A model generated the notes under the pieces. It searched no databases. It saw only the letters and a program-made list of their open reading frames with translations, and was not told where the DNA came from. A DNA stretch of 64,000 bases from Hordeum vulgare subsp. vulgare (lineage: Eukaryota > Streptophyta > Magnoliopsida > Poales > Poaceae), in NCBI RefSeq assembly GCF_904849725.1, contig NC_058519.1, positions 25,961,267 through 26,025,266 of the forward strand. The letters run 5' to 3'. A program made the position numbers and the translations under genes. Numbering within the stretch: the first letter of the stretch is position 1; each line of letters opens with the position of its first letter. Of this stretch, positions 34,249-46,315 are shown one piece after another.

Positions 34249-37200
34249 AGTTGGTATCAGAGCAGTACTGACCTAGGAGCCCCCTTGATTGATCGAACTT
34301 GGCCGAGTCGAGTCTAGTGAAAAAACTACTTTGAGTCTAGTTATATATCAGAGAGTAGGATTCTTTTTTCTCCTCTTCTATGCTCTGGTGAGGAATCTTA
34401 ACGTAATATTTAATTCTACTCCTCTTCTCACTCAAATTTTTTTTAGGATCACGCGGATATTTTGGAATCTATATGATGCCGATGTGACGGAGTTATGTCT
34501 TGGTGCCTCCTATCTGCTTTAAGTTTCAGGGGAGTTGAGCTCCAGGGGATTCTCGAGCACATCGTTATCATTCAGATTTCTTAGTATCTCAGAACGAAGG
34601 ATGTTCGTAATTGCTTCAATACTAGTAGTGGCGAGATAACCCCGATGTCCCCAGTACTGGTGCAGATTGTTCGGGAGTACTGCCATACTTTGTATCGTTG
34701 TGATCACGAGGGTCTGTTGTAGATGAAGGTCCGAGATTCTGGTTGTGTGTTGACGGATGTGATACAGGTGACGGGTTAGTATAGGAGTTGTGTGATATTA
34801 CTCCTTGTATCCGTGTACCAGATTGCATGAGCAGATATTTTGGGAATTCATAGGTGGGAATTTAAGTAGTTACTTATAGGACATTCTTCCAACAAAAGCA
34901 TGATGTTAGGTTGGGGTTCGACATCTAGTGGATTCCTGTCCACGAAAATATCGGACGAAATCTTCCTCATGAGTTTGTTCTGGCTTGTTTCATAAGCCTC
35001 ACCCTTTGTTTTCTTGAACTATGGTAATTCAAGTTGCTTCGATGTCAAGTGGTGATTTCAAATCTTTCCTAAGAGGTGTTCTCATATTTTTATGTGAATG
35101 CTAATCCTTTTGCTCAATCAATCGTCTTATCAATTCTTGTCAACCGGAGTTGTTATATCAATTCTTTTCAACCGGTGTGTTTCTCTTCAAGTGGATTCAA
35201 TCCTCTCCAATTTTTGCAAGATCATTCTCTCATTTCATTCCGGAGTTCATCTCATTTAGCCCAAGTTGTCTTTGTTTTTCCCCGCCCTCCCGCCCTTTTT
35301 CTTCGGTGATTGGATTTCATCCAAGCGCATTCTTTTCATTGTGCTTCCACTATCTCTTCTTCCTTTCGTAGCCGGTGATTTATTGTGAAGATTCTCAGGA
35401 GATTCGTGTCATATTTGTTCATTCTTGTCATCTTTTCCGGTGAATTTAATTCAGTTGTCCGTGTTCATCATATCCTATTTATCCGTGTAATTCTTTTCTA
35501 TGTTGGAGGTTCTTATCATCCTATCTTGTTATTTATTCCTCTCTTTTCTATCCAGAGCGCTGAAGTTATCTCAGTAGTCCTGCTTTTCAATCCTTTAATT
35601 ATTTCGAGGTTCTCAACCTCATCTAGTTCTCTTCATACTGGTGCAATATCTCTCTTCTAAGCAATCTTTTCTAACGGTGGTTTCTTCGAGTGGGTCCATA
35701 ACCCACAGGTTTTCCCAGGATCTTTTCTGATTTTTTTTAATTTTTCCCGGAGATCTTTAATTCATTTCAATTATGACGTAAGTATGAATTTCATCAGTCA
35801 TATCCCTTTTTCAAGATCTATTTCAATTAATTCATTCTTTGGCTCAACCTTTCACTCTTCATTATTCCGGAGTGTCTCGGTATTCTTGGTGTTGTTTCTC
35901 GTCATCATTCTCAGCTTGCAAATTCGAAGGAGTGTTTCTCTCGAATCTTGGTCCATTCTCTTGCAGATTCATCATTTCAGCTTCGTGGCATTATCTTATT
36001 TGCTCCAATCATGAGTAATCCCTTTCATGCTATCCGGTGCTTCTCTGAGTTGTTTTTATTTCTCGTCCTCCGAAGGCCATCATTTTAGAAGATTCTTCGT
36101 TCTCAGCTTTCAGCTTTCATCCTCAATTCTTCTCAATGGTTGTCTCTTCGTTCGTCTCTCGATTATTCCGGTGCCTTATTCAAGTTTTCTGTTAGGTGGC
36201 TCATGATCTTTTCATTCTCTTGTATATCCATTAATTCGTGGTGTTCCCATTCAACTGTGAATTCTTACCGGTGCTTCCTTCAATTTTTGCCTCAAGTGGT
36301 GTTTTTCCTCTCTGTCTCTTCAAGATTCATTTCTAGTAGAATAAGTGATATGCTAAATCCGTTGCTTGTCATCAGTTAAACTTGATGAAGGATAGGCATA
36401 ACTTAATTCTTATTCTTATTCTTCCTTCTTCCAAGAGATTTCAATTCTTCTTCCGGAGTGGCTCTTGAGATCAATTCCTTTTTCTCAAGTGTTCTTATCT
36501 TTTCTTTTTCGGAGTTCCAAGGGTTATCAAGTATCTCTTTGTGAGGCTTCACCTAAATCTTGGCAAGGCCATAATCTTATTCTTTTCTACCTTGTTATCT
36601 TTGCATCATTCATTTATATACAGAGGTCCTTCTTGGTGGTTCATCAAGGTTTCAATCCATTCTCAAGTGTTCTTCAAGATTCTTGTTGGAGAACCTCAAG
36701 TATCCTTTCTCTTGCATTTATATGTGCAATTGTTCTTCCTTTATCCTTTGAGGTGGTATTATAGCATTCTTGTTAGTGTAGGAGCCTCGAAGAGTTTTCC
36801 TTTCAAGAATGAAATAATTAAACCCACCAATTCTATGGTCATGAGATATTTCAACCCATGATTTCTTCATTGAGCTATCTTGGTTTGGACTTCACCTAAA
36901 GCTTTTCCTATGGATTGTGCTATTATGGTGCTTGTATTTAATCCAAGTTCTCAATGTTTCCTCTTGGTGTAAGTAATTGTTCATATCTTGTTTCTCGTAA
37001 TCTATCCTTGGTTCTTTTAGTGGTTGTTTGTCACCTCATATTTGTTGAGACGATTCTCATAAGCCCACTGCTATCTTGTTCTTTTCGTTGTGGGTTTTCC
37101 AACTACTCCATCTATTCTTCTATCCGGAGGCTCTTCAATTCTATCGTGATGATAGTTGTCATTCCTTTCTTCATTCTCTTCTTCCGCTTGAGCTAGTTCC

Positions 37201-37545
37201 TATTCTATTGTTCCGGAGGCATTGTGATGTTGCTCATTTGGGTCAATCTTGTTGTTCTATCAAGATCATGGTGTTCCCTTGCTCTATTTAGTTGTTGTTA
37301 TGAATATTGTCTATTTCTTCCATCTTGTCGAATTTTTTGTCTCATTTTCCTACCGAAGTGCTGCCGAAATTTTCCGTGAATTCTGGCTTCTTTCTCATGT
37401 CATTCCTCATCTCCTTGCAACCTTCAAGGATCGTTGGTTTCACTCGTTTGTCAAGAAGTGACTAAATTTTACCTTGTTCTTTCTCATCCTCTCCCCCTTT
37501 CATTCTTGGATCTCGGGGCGAGATCCTCTCGTAGTGTAGGAGAGT
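34249..37545 (+). other. LARD C internal domain, non-coding
   Basis: 3297 bp aligning along its length with 2169-5611. Pyrimidine-rich; contains no gag or pol. It lacks about 100 bp present in element A near 2870-2980. It ends with GTGTAGGAGAGT before the 3' LTR. Confidence 0.8.
34251..34264 (+). promoter_or_regulatory. Primer binding site of LARD C
   Basis: TTGGTATCAGAGCA two bases after the 5' LTR, complementary to initiator tRNA-Met, identical to that of element A. Confidence 0.9.
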
Positions 37546-40500
37546 TGTGACAGCCCGATGCCGACGTTCCAGAAGATTCCCCTCTCTTTCCGTTTTCGTC
37601 GTGTGTCTATTTTCTTTTGTCGCATCATCATCGCATCATGCGCATCATCAGCATTGCATCGGCGTCTCCGTTGCCGCCAGTTTTCAAAACTTGCATCCGT
37701 TAGTAGTTGCCGGTTCTCGTCGTTGTTCGATCCGAGCCTGACCACACTCGCACGCGCCCGCGGCATCGTCGTAACCCTGTTTTAAAAGTGTGCGTAAAAC
37801 TTTCTCTGATCGGGTTGAGATTTGACGTGCGCTATTATTTTAATATAGCCAGGCCGCCTGTCAAATTTCGTCGCGATCGGAGTCCGTCTGGTACCCGAAC
37901 GGTCGAACGTAGCGGCACCGTAGTCGGTCTACCGTCGGACGTCTGTCGATGTTTTTAAATCGTTGCCGCGCCGCCCGTTCTCCCTCTCGTCTCCGGTTAT
38001 CCCCACTACACGGCCACTTATCCGATCCCGCGTTCGGAATCGTCCGAATCCGACCGCACGGTTGGATCCGGAACGAAATTCCGGTTAACCTAGCCCCCCA
38101 TTTGTCTATATATAGACCCCCTTCTATTATTTAGACAACAAACCCTAGCTGCCTCAATTTCCGTGCCCCCCCAACGAGGCGCCACCACCTTGTCGTGCCT
38201 CTCTCCCACCTCCCGCAGCCCGCAGCAGCCCAGATCGGGGCCCGCCTATGCCCTCCCGGGCCCGGATTCCCCGTCGCCCGATCTGCCCAAGCTGCTCGAG
38301 GGGAGAAACCCCGAGCCAGTTCTCGCCCGCGTCTGCTCCCGCCGGCGCCCCAGCACCGGATCGAGCTGCAGCCCCGGCACCGGACCCCGCGCTGTAACCT
38401 CGCCAGCCTGCTCCCGCCGCCAACCTTCTGCCGCCTCCCCTGTCAGCCCGCAGGAATGCCGCGCCATGGGCCTCCTCCTCCCGTGCTCGCCACCCCCAAC
38501 GGTCTCGGACGCTTGGATCCGGTGGTTCCCGACTGGATCCAGCCTCCCATGCGCCCCGCCGTCGGTTCCAATGGCCGCCGCCGCCATTCCCGCGACCTCC
38601 CTCCTAGCTCCCCTCGGGAGGAGGACGACGAACGGGAGAACGAGGCGCTCGCTCCCTGCTCCTGTCGCCCGTCCTGGGCCGGCCTCCCAACCACGGCCTG
38701 CCCCAGCGCCGCCCTGGCCCAGGCGCGCCGCAGCAGCCCACCAGCGCCCACCTGGGCCCTGCGCCAGCAGGCCCAGGAGGCCACCGCAGCCGCCCCCACC
38801 AACAGCTGGCCTCGACCCGCCTCGCCTCCACCGCGCCAGGCCCAGCTTCCCCTCCAGCCGGCCCAAGGCCGTGGTAAGCGCTGCTCTCCCCTATCTTCTG
38901 CCCGAGGCGTTGCATAGCTATTTAGCTTCTGCTCTGTTTGGCCCAGCAGTAGTTAGGTTTCGACCCATATAGATTTTAGGATTTTCCGGAGATTAAATCA
39001 GTTTCAGGAATATTTAGTTTTTTTCAAACGTTCGTAGATTTTAATCCGTATGTCGGATTGGAGCGAGTTGTATATGGTTCTCGTGTAATTTCTCACGTAG
39101 AATACATTTTCGCAACTTGAATATTTGTTTGACACGGTTTAGCGTGCCGAATGCATAGTTTTACGTGCTGTTCCAATAGGATACGTCCCGTATTTATTTT
39201 TCTTGCGGTCCGGATTGCTCGAGTGCCTTAGGTAAAATGCCCATGTTTTAGGGACCATTTTTCCATGCTTTTTAGAGCGGTCATTTGTATTTTTGCGTTT
39301 AGGGAATTGCCTCTAGTTTGTTTTCCCGTATATAGGTTATTTTCCCGCATTAATGTGTGGCTTTATTTTGTGTTGAAACCCCACATATTTTACATGTTTC
39401 CGGGGTAGAAAAATCCCATGGATTTTTCTGTGCAATTAGTTTTAGCTTTTGAGTAAGTTAGTTCGTGCGATATTTTGTCGTGATGCCCTTTTGTTTAATT
39501 CGTAGGATTTATTCCGTGCATCGTTTGACGGAGTTGTCAACTAGGAAGTTGTTCTTGGATGTTTTGTCTAGCTCCTGGTATTTTTGGTTGCAATAGAAAT
39601 GCATGTTTAGGTGTGTTTTTCTTGCTCTAAAGTTGATAGAAATAATGCTGATTTGGAGGAGTATATTTTGTTGCTGTCTTGTCTTGCTTGCATCTTGTGA
39701 TCTGTACCTATTTTGAGGTTGGTCCAATGGAGTTAGTTGTACCCCTTGTGTTTCTCTAGCATGCTGTAAATTTTCATGCCATTTCGAGTCCTGTAGCTAT
39801 AGGTTTTGCTGCTGTCAATATTGCTTCAGATCGAAAACTGCACTTTCATGAGGTGTAATTTTCACTAAGTCTGAAATAGTGTGTGCGATGTCATTTTGTG
39901 TCTTCTTTTCCTAGTGCTCCTTGCTGCCACGCTAGTTGTTGTTAGTTGTTTGTAGTAGTGCTTCTTGCCCTCTTTCGTGTCATGCCTTGCTTGAGTTTAT
40001 CGGAGTTGTGTAGCCGTAGTTGTGGGGCGTAGAAGATGCTATTTGGCTGATTTTGGCAGATTGTAGTCAGTTCTTGTTTTGCTCGTAGTTTTTAAACCGT
40101 AGCTCCGTTTTGATCGTGTCCTACATGCAACTTGCTTAGAATCTCGTGTAGTTTCATTTTCTTTTGCTGGTTGCTTGTTTGAAGTGCTCGTAGCCGCCGT
40201 TGCACACATTTTGCATTCATGCCATCATATCTTGCGGTGCTTGTATCTTTTGAACCGTAGCTCCGTTGGAGATGTTCTTTATGTGTTGATTGCTTGAAAT
40301 AACGCGTAGAATCACGTGAACCTATTTGTTTTTCTGTTTAACAACTAATTAAATGTGTTAGTTCAGATCTGGACAGAATTGTAAATTCACATGTGAGGTC
40401 GTCTCGGAGATGCTATATGTCATTTCCGACCTCATTTAAAATGCCTAGATAGTTGATTAATTGCGCATCACCTCTTGCCATGTTTAAGCACATTTAATAT

Positions 40501-41507
40501 TGCCGTGTATCTAATCGGGATAGAACTAAATAATTAAACGTGAAGTTTCGTCAATATGCAACTTGTTGCATATTGAACTTCACTTAATGTGTAGTGTCTG
40601 TTTGCGTGAATTGTCATGCCGTGACTTGCATGCATTCAGCTGCTCATGCATCATTTGTGTTGTGCATCGTGTGGTGAATATCGTGTGTTGATGCTTGTTT
40701 CCGGTTTCCTCCGTCTCGATAGAGTTCCGCAAGCGTGCCGGATGTGAGGACCGTTCGACTACATCGGTTCGTCTGCTTCACGGAGGCGTTCTTCTTTCAA
40801 GCGGGATCTCAGGCAAGATGATCATTTCCCCAGATACCATTAATATCATTGCCATGCTAGTTTTACCGTTTCTATCGATTATGTCTTGTTGCCTACCACA
40901 TGTTAAATATCAGCCCCTCAACAATGCCATGTTAACCTTCAACCTGTTCGACCTAGCAAACCACTGATTGGCTATGTTACCGCTTGCTTAACCCTGTGTT
41001 AGCGTTGCTAGTTGCAGGTGTAGATCCTTCCATGCGAAAGCATGGGTTCCTTGTTATATCACCATATTATATGTTATTTAATTTAATGCACCTATATACT
41101 TGGTAAAAGGTGGAAGGCTCGGCCTTTCTAGCCTAGTGTTTTGTTCCACCTTTGCCCCCTTAGTTTCGGCTACCCTTGTTATGTTCCATAAATGAGCGCT
41201 CCTAACACGATCGTGGTTGTTATGGGGACCCCCTTGATAATTCGTTTTAGATTAAAGCTGGTCTGGCAAGGCCCAACTTTGGTACTACATTTGCCTAATA
41301 ACCTAATAATAATGCATAGGGACCCGCCGGCACCCGCGGACTATTTTAATCAACCCCCGGGCCAGTGCTCCTCATGAGTGTTCGTCCCACCTGAGCGATG
41401 TCCGGCGCCCCTCTGGTCACCCGGAGGTTTAGCGATCCCGATGTCTAGCTCATCCGCCGTGTCGTGAGAACGAGGTACGCGACTCCTATCGCATCTTGGG
41501 CGTGACA
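37546..41507 (+). repeat. LARD C 3' LTR with ~1 kb deletion
   Basis: Matches the 5' LTR from TGTGACAGCCC to ACTCCTATCG (41490), then jumps to GCATCTTGGGCGTGACA at the very end. About 980 bp, equal to roughly 33256-34231 of the 5' LTR, are missing. The junction shares TCG on both sides, typical of illegitimate recombination. It also has a small leader-region difference and a deletion of about 40 bp near 39660. Confidence 0.88.
40695..40967 (+). CDS. Small hydrophobic ORF inside LARD LTR (copy 5)
   Basis: 3' LTR counterpart of 32458-32730, 90 codons, with three amino-acid differences. Unknown function. Confidence 0.25.
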   Translation: MFPVSSVSIEFRKRAGCEDRSTTSVRLLHGGVLLSSGISGKMIISPDTINIIAMLVLPFLSIMSCCLPHVKYQPLNNAMLTFNLFDLANH

Positions 41508-41568
41508 TGAACCTTGGCAAAATACTAACATGTTCTCAGCAATGTCTCAGATCACCACCGCAAACTAA

Positions 41569-42181
41569 CTACAAGTTCATCCTAACAACATGTTCCGAGG
41601 GTGAAAGCAACGTCACGATGCAGCGCCTGCTGCAATGCACCCTGCACTCGATGGAGTTGTCGTGGTTGTAGATTTGTGCCTTGGGCCCTAGGCCAGAGAT
41701 GCGCAACACGACGAGGTCGCCGGGGACGATCCTGTGGCGGCGGCAAAAGTAGTCCCAGCCCCTGCCAAGGACCATCCGACCCTCAAAGTTCTAGACCTGA
41801 ACCCAGATCTCACACCACTTGTTGGTCGAGAGCCTCACCACGCGCGAGAGCATCACCGTCAACCACTCCTTCATCACCTCCATGAACTTGGGAGGGATGA
41901 TGACCATGGTGAGGCCTCCTCGTCCCTGATTTGCACGTAGAAGCAAAGAGGCTCTCGGCCCCCTCCTCGTGGCTGGTCCGAGGAGCTCGTCCCCTTGAAC
42001 GCCACTGCCTCATGAAGGCGACCCTACCAGGCAGATTCACCACCTTGAGACAGGGGTTCATGGAGATGAAGTCCACTGCGGCCTCGGCGCCGGCGACAAC
42101 AGGGACTCCTCCCCCGGCCCTGTCGTACTCCGTCTTCATCACCTTGTGAGGAAAGAAGGCATCCATTAGTAACATGTGCAT
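41569..42181 (-). pseudogene. B3-domain protein pseudogene
   Basis: Minus strand. Translation near 41900-41600 gives TMVIIPPKFMEVMKEWLT, then VRLSTNKWCEIWVQV, a TAG stop, NFEGRMVLGRGWDYFCRRHR and IVPGDLVVLRI. This follows the plant B3 DNA-binding fold (IPPKF strand, then GW..F...H.I..GD.LVF-like end). A TAG stop near 41793 and a frame change near 41910 (FYVQIRDEE is in another frame) break it. An upstream frame from 42181 (MHMLLMDAFFPHKVM...) may be the preceding part. It lies next to LARD C and shows no sign of function. B3 family assignment is by eye. Confidence 0.68.
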
Positions 42182-42366
42182 TGATCCTACCTAAAGTAGC
42201 AAACACCTTGGTCCTACCTAACATGAATACCATGCATGTAGGGAACACATCAAGAACCCTAAGCATCAAACACAACAAGAATATAAACATCAAACACAAC
42301 AAGAACCCTAAGCACCATCAACTTTGTCATGAACACAGTGTAAATCATGAGCACTAAATAAGGAAG

Positions 42367-44137
42367 TGTTGGAAATATGCCCTAGAGGTAATAATAAAGT
42401 TGTTATTATCATATTTCCTTGTACATGATAATAATTTATTATCCATGCTAGAATTGTATTGACCGGAAACTTAAATACATATGTGGATATATAAGGAACA
42501 CCGTATACCTAGTGATGCTCTACTAGACTAGCTCGTTGATAAAAAATGGTTAAGGTTTCCTAAAAATGGGCATGAATTGTCATTTCATAATGGGGTCACA
42601 TCATTAGGAGAATGATGTGATGGACAAGACCCAACACTAAGCATAGCATATGATCGTATCACTTAGTTTGTTGCTACTACTTTCTTCATGTCAAGTATAT
42701 GTTCCTGAGACCATGAGATCATGCAACTCCCTGACACCCGAGGATTGCCTCGTGTGTATCAAACGTGACTCCATAATTGGGTGGTCATAAAGGTACTCAT
42801 GTATCTCTCAGGGTGTTTGTTGGGTTGGCATGGATCGACACTGGGATTTGTCACTACGAATGACGGAGGGGTATCTCTGGGCCCTCTCAGTAATACAACA
42901 TCACAACAAGCTTGCAAGAAATGTGACTAAGGAGTTAGTAACAGGTTCTTGTATTACGGAATGAGTAAAGAGACTTGCCGGTAACGAGATTGAACTAGGT
43001 ATGAAGATACCGACGATCAAATCTCGGGCAAGTAACATACCGATGGACAAAGGGAAATGCATACGGGATTGACTGCATCCTTGACATCGTGGTTCGGCTG
43101 ATAAAGATCTTCGTGGAATATGTAGGAACCAATATGGCATCCAGGTCCCGCTATTGGTTATTGACCGGAAAGTCGTTTCGATCATGTCTACATGATTCTC
43201 GAACCCGTAGGGTCCGCACGCTTGACATTCGATGACGATATAGTAGTATCGGGATAAGTATGTTGGTGACCAAATGTTGTTCGGAGTCCCGGTTGAGATC
43301 CCGGACGTCAAAGGAGTTCCGGAATGGTCCGGAGGTAAATATTTATATATGAAAAGGTGATATTCGGGTTTCGGAAAGGTTTTGGTTATTTTAGGTAGTG
43401 TACTGGGAGTGTCGAAAGGGTTCTGGGGGTCCATCACGGAGGGGGGAGTCCACCCACCCTGGGGAGGCACATGGGCTTAAGACGAAGGCGCACCAGCCCC
43501 TGGTGGGTTGGGCGCCCCTCCCCTAAGGGCCCATGCGCCCTAGTGGTAGGTGGGGTGCCTTGGGGAGGAGGGACTCCTCCGCTAGGCGCTCACCTTCCTT
43601 GTGGGAGGAGGACTCCTCCCCTTGGCCGGCCCTCCCTTCCTTAGAGCAGGGGATAGGTCCGGCGCCTTACCTACCCCTTCCTCCTATAAATAGAGAGGGA
43701 GAGGGAGAGCAGACACATCTCAAGACTTAGGCACAGCCCTTCCGCTCTCCCAAGTTTGTTTTCTCCTCTGATCGCATCTATGGTAGCACTTGGCAAAGCC
43801 CTGCCGGGATTGCTCCATCACCACCGCAACCATGTCGTCGTGCTGCTGGAGATCCCATCTACTACTCCTCCCTCGCTCGCTGGATCGATGAGGTGGAGAC
43901 ATCATCGAGTTGCGTGTATGTTGAACGCAGAGGTGTCGTCCATTCAGCGCTTGATCGGGACGGATCGTGATTGGATCGTGAAGACGTATGACTACATCAA
44001 CCGTGTTTTTAACGCTTCCATTTAGCGATCTACAAGGGTATGTAGACACACTCTCCCTCTCGTAGCTATGCATCTCCATGGATAGATCTTGTGTGTGGGT
44101 AGGAATTTTTTTGTTTCCCATGAAATGTTCCCCATCA
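42367..44137 (+). repeat. Angela/BARE/WIS-type Copia solo LTR
   Basis: 1771 bp from TGTTGGAAATATGCCCTAGAGG to TTTGTTTCCCATGAAATGTTCCCCATCA, the characteristic ends of this abundant Triticeae family. A TATA box CTATAAATAGAG lies at 43684-43695. No primer site or coding region follows. The flanks ATAAG-GAAG (left) and ATAAG (right) suggest a target duplication ATAAG with four extra bases at the left end. Confidence 0.92.
43684..43695 (+). promoter_or_regulatory. TATA box of the Angela-type LTR
   Basis: CTATAAATAGAG, preceded by CCTTCCTC and followed by a GA-rich leader, at the position expected for the BARE/Angela promoter. Confidence 0.7.
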
Positions 44138-44553
44138 ATAAGCACTAAGGAGTACCCTAAGCATGAAACACGGAAGAACATGAACATCAAAGACAATAAG
44201 AACCCTAAGCATCATCAAGCTTGTCATGAACACAGTGTACATCATGAGCACTAAAGCAGTAAGCATTAAGCAGTACCCTAAGCATCAAAAAGAGAAGACC
44301 ATGAATATCAAACACAACAGCAACCCTTAGCATCATCAACCTTGTCGTGAACATAGTGTGCATCATGAGCACTAAAGTAGTAAGAACTAAGAAGTATGCA
44401 ATACGCATGAACATGATACACACAGCAAGAACACTACTATCCTACCTATGAACTATACCAAGCAAAAGGGATCAAATCCTAATCGAGTCAAATCGAATCC
44501 AATACATTGCATGCTAGTGATGAAAACCGTAATCTACACATCTATGAGCATAG

Positions 44554-44727
44554 ATGGGGTTTCATTCTTACCAGAGCGGCTGTAGCGTACGCGGCCATGG
44601 AGAAAACCCCGTCAGGGAGATGATGGCCCGTGAAGAAGAGGAGGAGCCGCCAATGCCGATGGTCGTTGCCCTTGGGCCAGTGCTCGTGGCCACGCACGCG
44701 GTCAAGGAGGATGGCGCCGACATCCAT
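44554..44727 (-). other. Exon-like minus-strand frame, possible first exon of B3 relic
   Basis: From ATG 44727 the frame reads MDVGAILLDRVRGHEHWPKG and runs to CTG/GTAAGA (44571), a good splice donor. It lies upstream of the B3 relic on the same strand. No family recognised; a link with the B3 relic is inference only. Confidence 0.3.
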
Positions 44728-44868
44728 GGAACAAACCCTCGGATGGGGGAAGGGGGAACCTCACCAACGGGGGTTCCGACCAACAGCAAGACCGCCGCCA
44801 CCGAACCGAGGACCACGAGGTCCGGAATTGGTGACGGAGCCGGAGCGGCTGGCACCGCATTGGCCGGA

Positions 44869-46315
44869 TGTAACGCCCAGGATGATATCCTATCCTTATT
44901 TTGGCACGAGGACCTCGATAGAGATAGAAGCACATCTCTTCGTTTCGCAAGAATGGATATCGTTACAAGTACATGTACAGAAAAGATGAGTATATGGAAT
45001 TGTCTTACACTCGCCACAAGCTACAACATGAACAACACAATACAACAATATATCCAATCACCATGTAGAAGAGCAGGGTCCGACTACGGACGAAATCAAA
45101 CAATAAAAACAACGACGTTCCTCCTTGCTATCCCAGGCTGTCGGTCTGGAACCCATCCTAAATCGAAGAAGAAGAAGAAGAAACTCCAAATAGAACAATC
45201 ATCACGCTCACGTCAGAGTAACGCTTTACATGTACCTGCAACTGTTGTTGTAGTAAACTATGAACCATAAGGACTCGGCAATCTCATTTCGAAAGGTATC
45301 AAGACTAGCAAAGCTTAATGGATGAGGTATGTTTAAGTGGTGAAGATGCAACAAACAACTAAGCATTTATTTGAGTGGCTAACTTACGAGTACAAGAATA
45401 AAGAGGGGGTGATCTATGCATAGATGGACGTGAACTAATGATGATCAAATCATTGATCTTGAACACTTACTTACGTCAGACATAACCCCACCATGTCCTC
45501 TTCCGGATGCAGAACTCACGAGAAGAGACAATTACGGGTACGCACATAGTTGGCATATTTTAATTAAATTTACTTCAAGTTATCTAGAACCGGATGTTAA
45601 ACAAAGTTTCTAAGTTGCCACATAACCGCGGGCATGACTCTCAGAAAGATTTGACCCTGTAGGGGTGCTCCAACTAGTCCATCACAAACTACCATAACCT
45701 ACGTTGGAAACCTCGACCGCGGGAAACCCGTGATATCCTCGGATTCCTAGTGGAAAACGTCAACCTCGAGATAGCCCAAAGTATCCTCGGAAACCCTCGC
45801 ACACGATGTTTGAGAAGGGTAAAATAAATCCAGCAAGGCCGCCCACGTGTCTACCATCCTGATAGGAGCCGCATATCTCTTTCTCAGGACACGTCGGATA
45901 AGCTACGCATACGGGTGCGTGATAGAAATCACCCAAGTTGCCCTGGGTTGGCCCCACACAGTACTTTGTTTAGGACCAGCACCATGAACACTGGCCCGCC
46001 CTGTATTATGTTGAATTACTCCTCGAGTAGCGTTGACTCCCTATGTGTCAAATTAATTATCAGTATTATTATGTTGGGAAAATATAGTACCAATATTGGG
46101 CCTTGTAAGACGAGTTTTATCCCAAAAAAAAGTCAAGGGGGACCCCATAACAACCCCAGGCATGTTAGGAGCGCTCAATATTGAACTTAACACCAGTAGC
46201 CGGAACTAAGGCGACAAAAGTGGGAAAAAGCACCCAGCCAAAAGGCCAAGCCTTCCGTCCTAGACTACCTAAACTCCACGACAACGAGCTCGGGATGGAA
46301 AACTACGCTAAAAAT
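44869..46315 (-). repeat. Old LARD-related LTR fragment, inverted
   Basis: Its complement ends GGATAGGATATCATCCTGGGCGTTACA and runs back through AGTACATGTACTTGTAACGATATCCATTC, the CTT repeat, AGGAGCGCTCCTAA-like and CTCGGCCTTT-like blocks. It is clearly a diverged relative of the 3' part of the LARD LTRs in the opposite orientation. It shares with LARD B a block (about 45840-46050) that is replaced in A and C. The 5' part of the LTR, including the small frame, is missing. Confidence 0.8.

Larger units (their letters stand above)
29336..41507 (+). mobile_element. Complete LARD element C (Sukkula-type), 12.2 kb
   Basis: 5' LTR 29336-34248, interior 34249-37545, 3' LTR 37546-41507. Flanked by a perfect 5-bp target duplication TGAAC (29331-29335 and 41508-41512). 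No retrotransposon protein is encoded, so it depends on a partner. The two LTRs are nearly identical apart from scattered changes and two deletions, indicating a fairly recent insertion. It splits an older sequence running from a Harbinger-like end (28884-29335) into the B3 pseudogene region (41513 on). Confidence 0.92.
42230..44420. repeat. Minisatellite of ~120-bp unit, split by a solo LTR
   Basis: Units contain AAGAACCCTAAGCATCATCAA, TTGTCATGAACACAGTGT and CATCATGAGCACTAAA. One unit and part of another lie at 42250-42366, and about two more at 44138-44410. The Angela-type LTR sits between them. No coding potential. If the B3 relic and the exon-like frame at 44554-44727 belonged to one gene, this array was in its intron. 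Confidence 0.75.

Noticed and set aside
38154..38972. Overlapping 206-269-codon open frames on both strands
   Set aside because: 3' LTR copy of the same GC-rich leader; frames change by small indels between the two LTRs.
42250..44410. CRISPR-like array
   Set aside because: Repeats are ~120-bp tandem units without spacers, in a plant genome.
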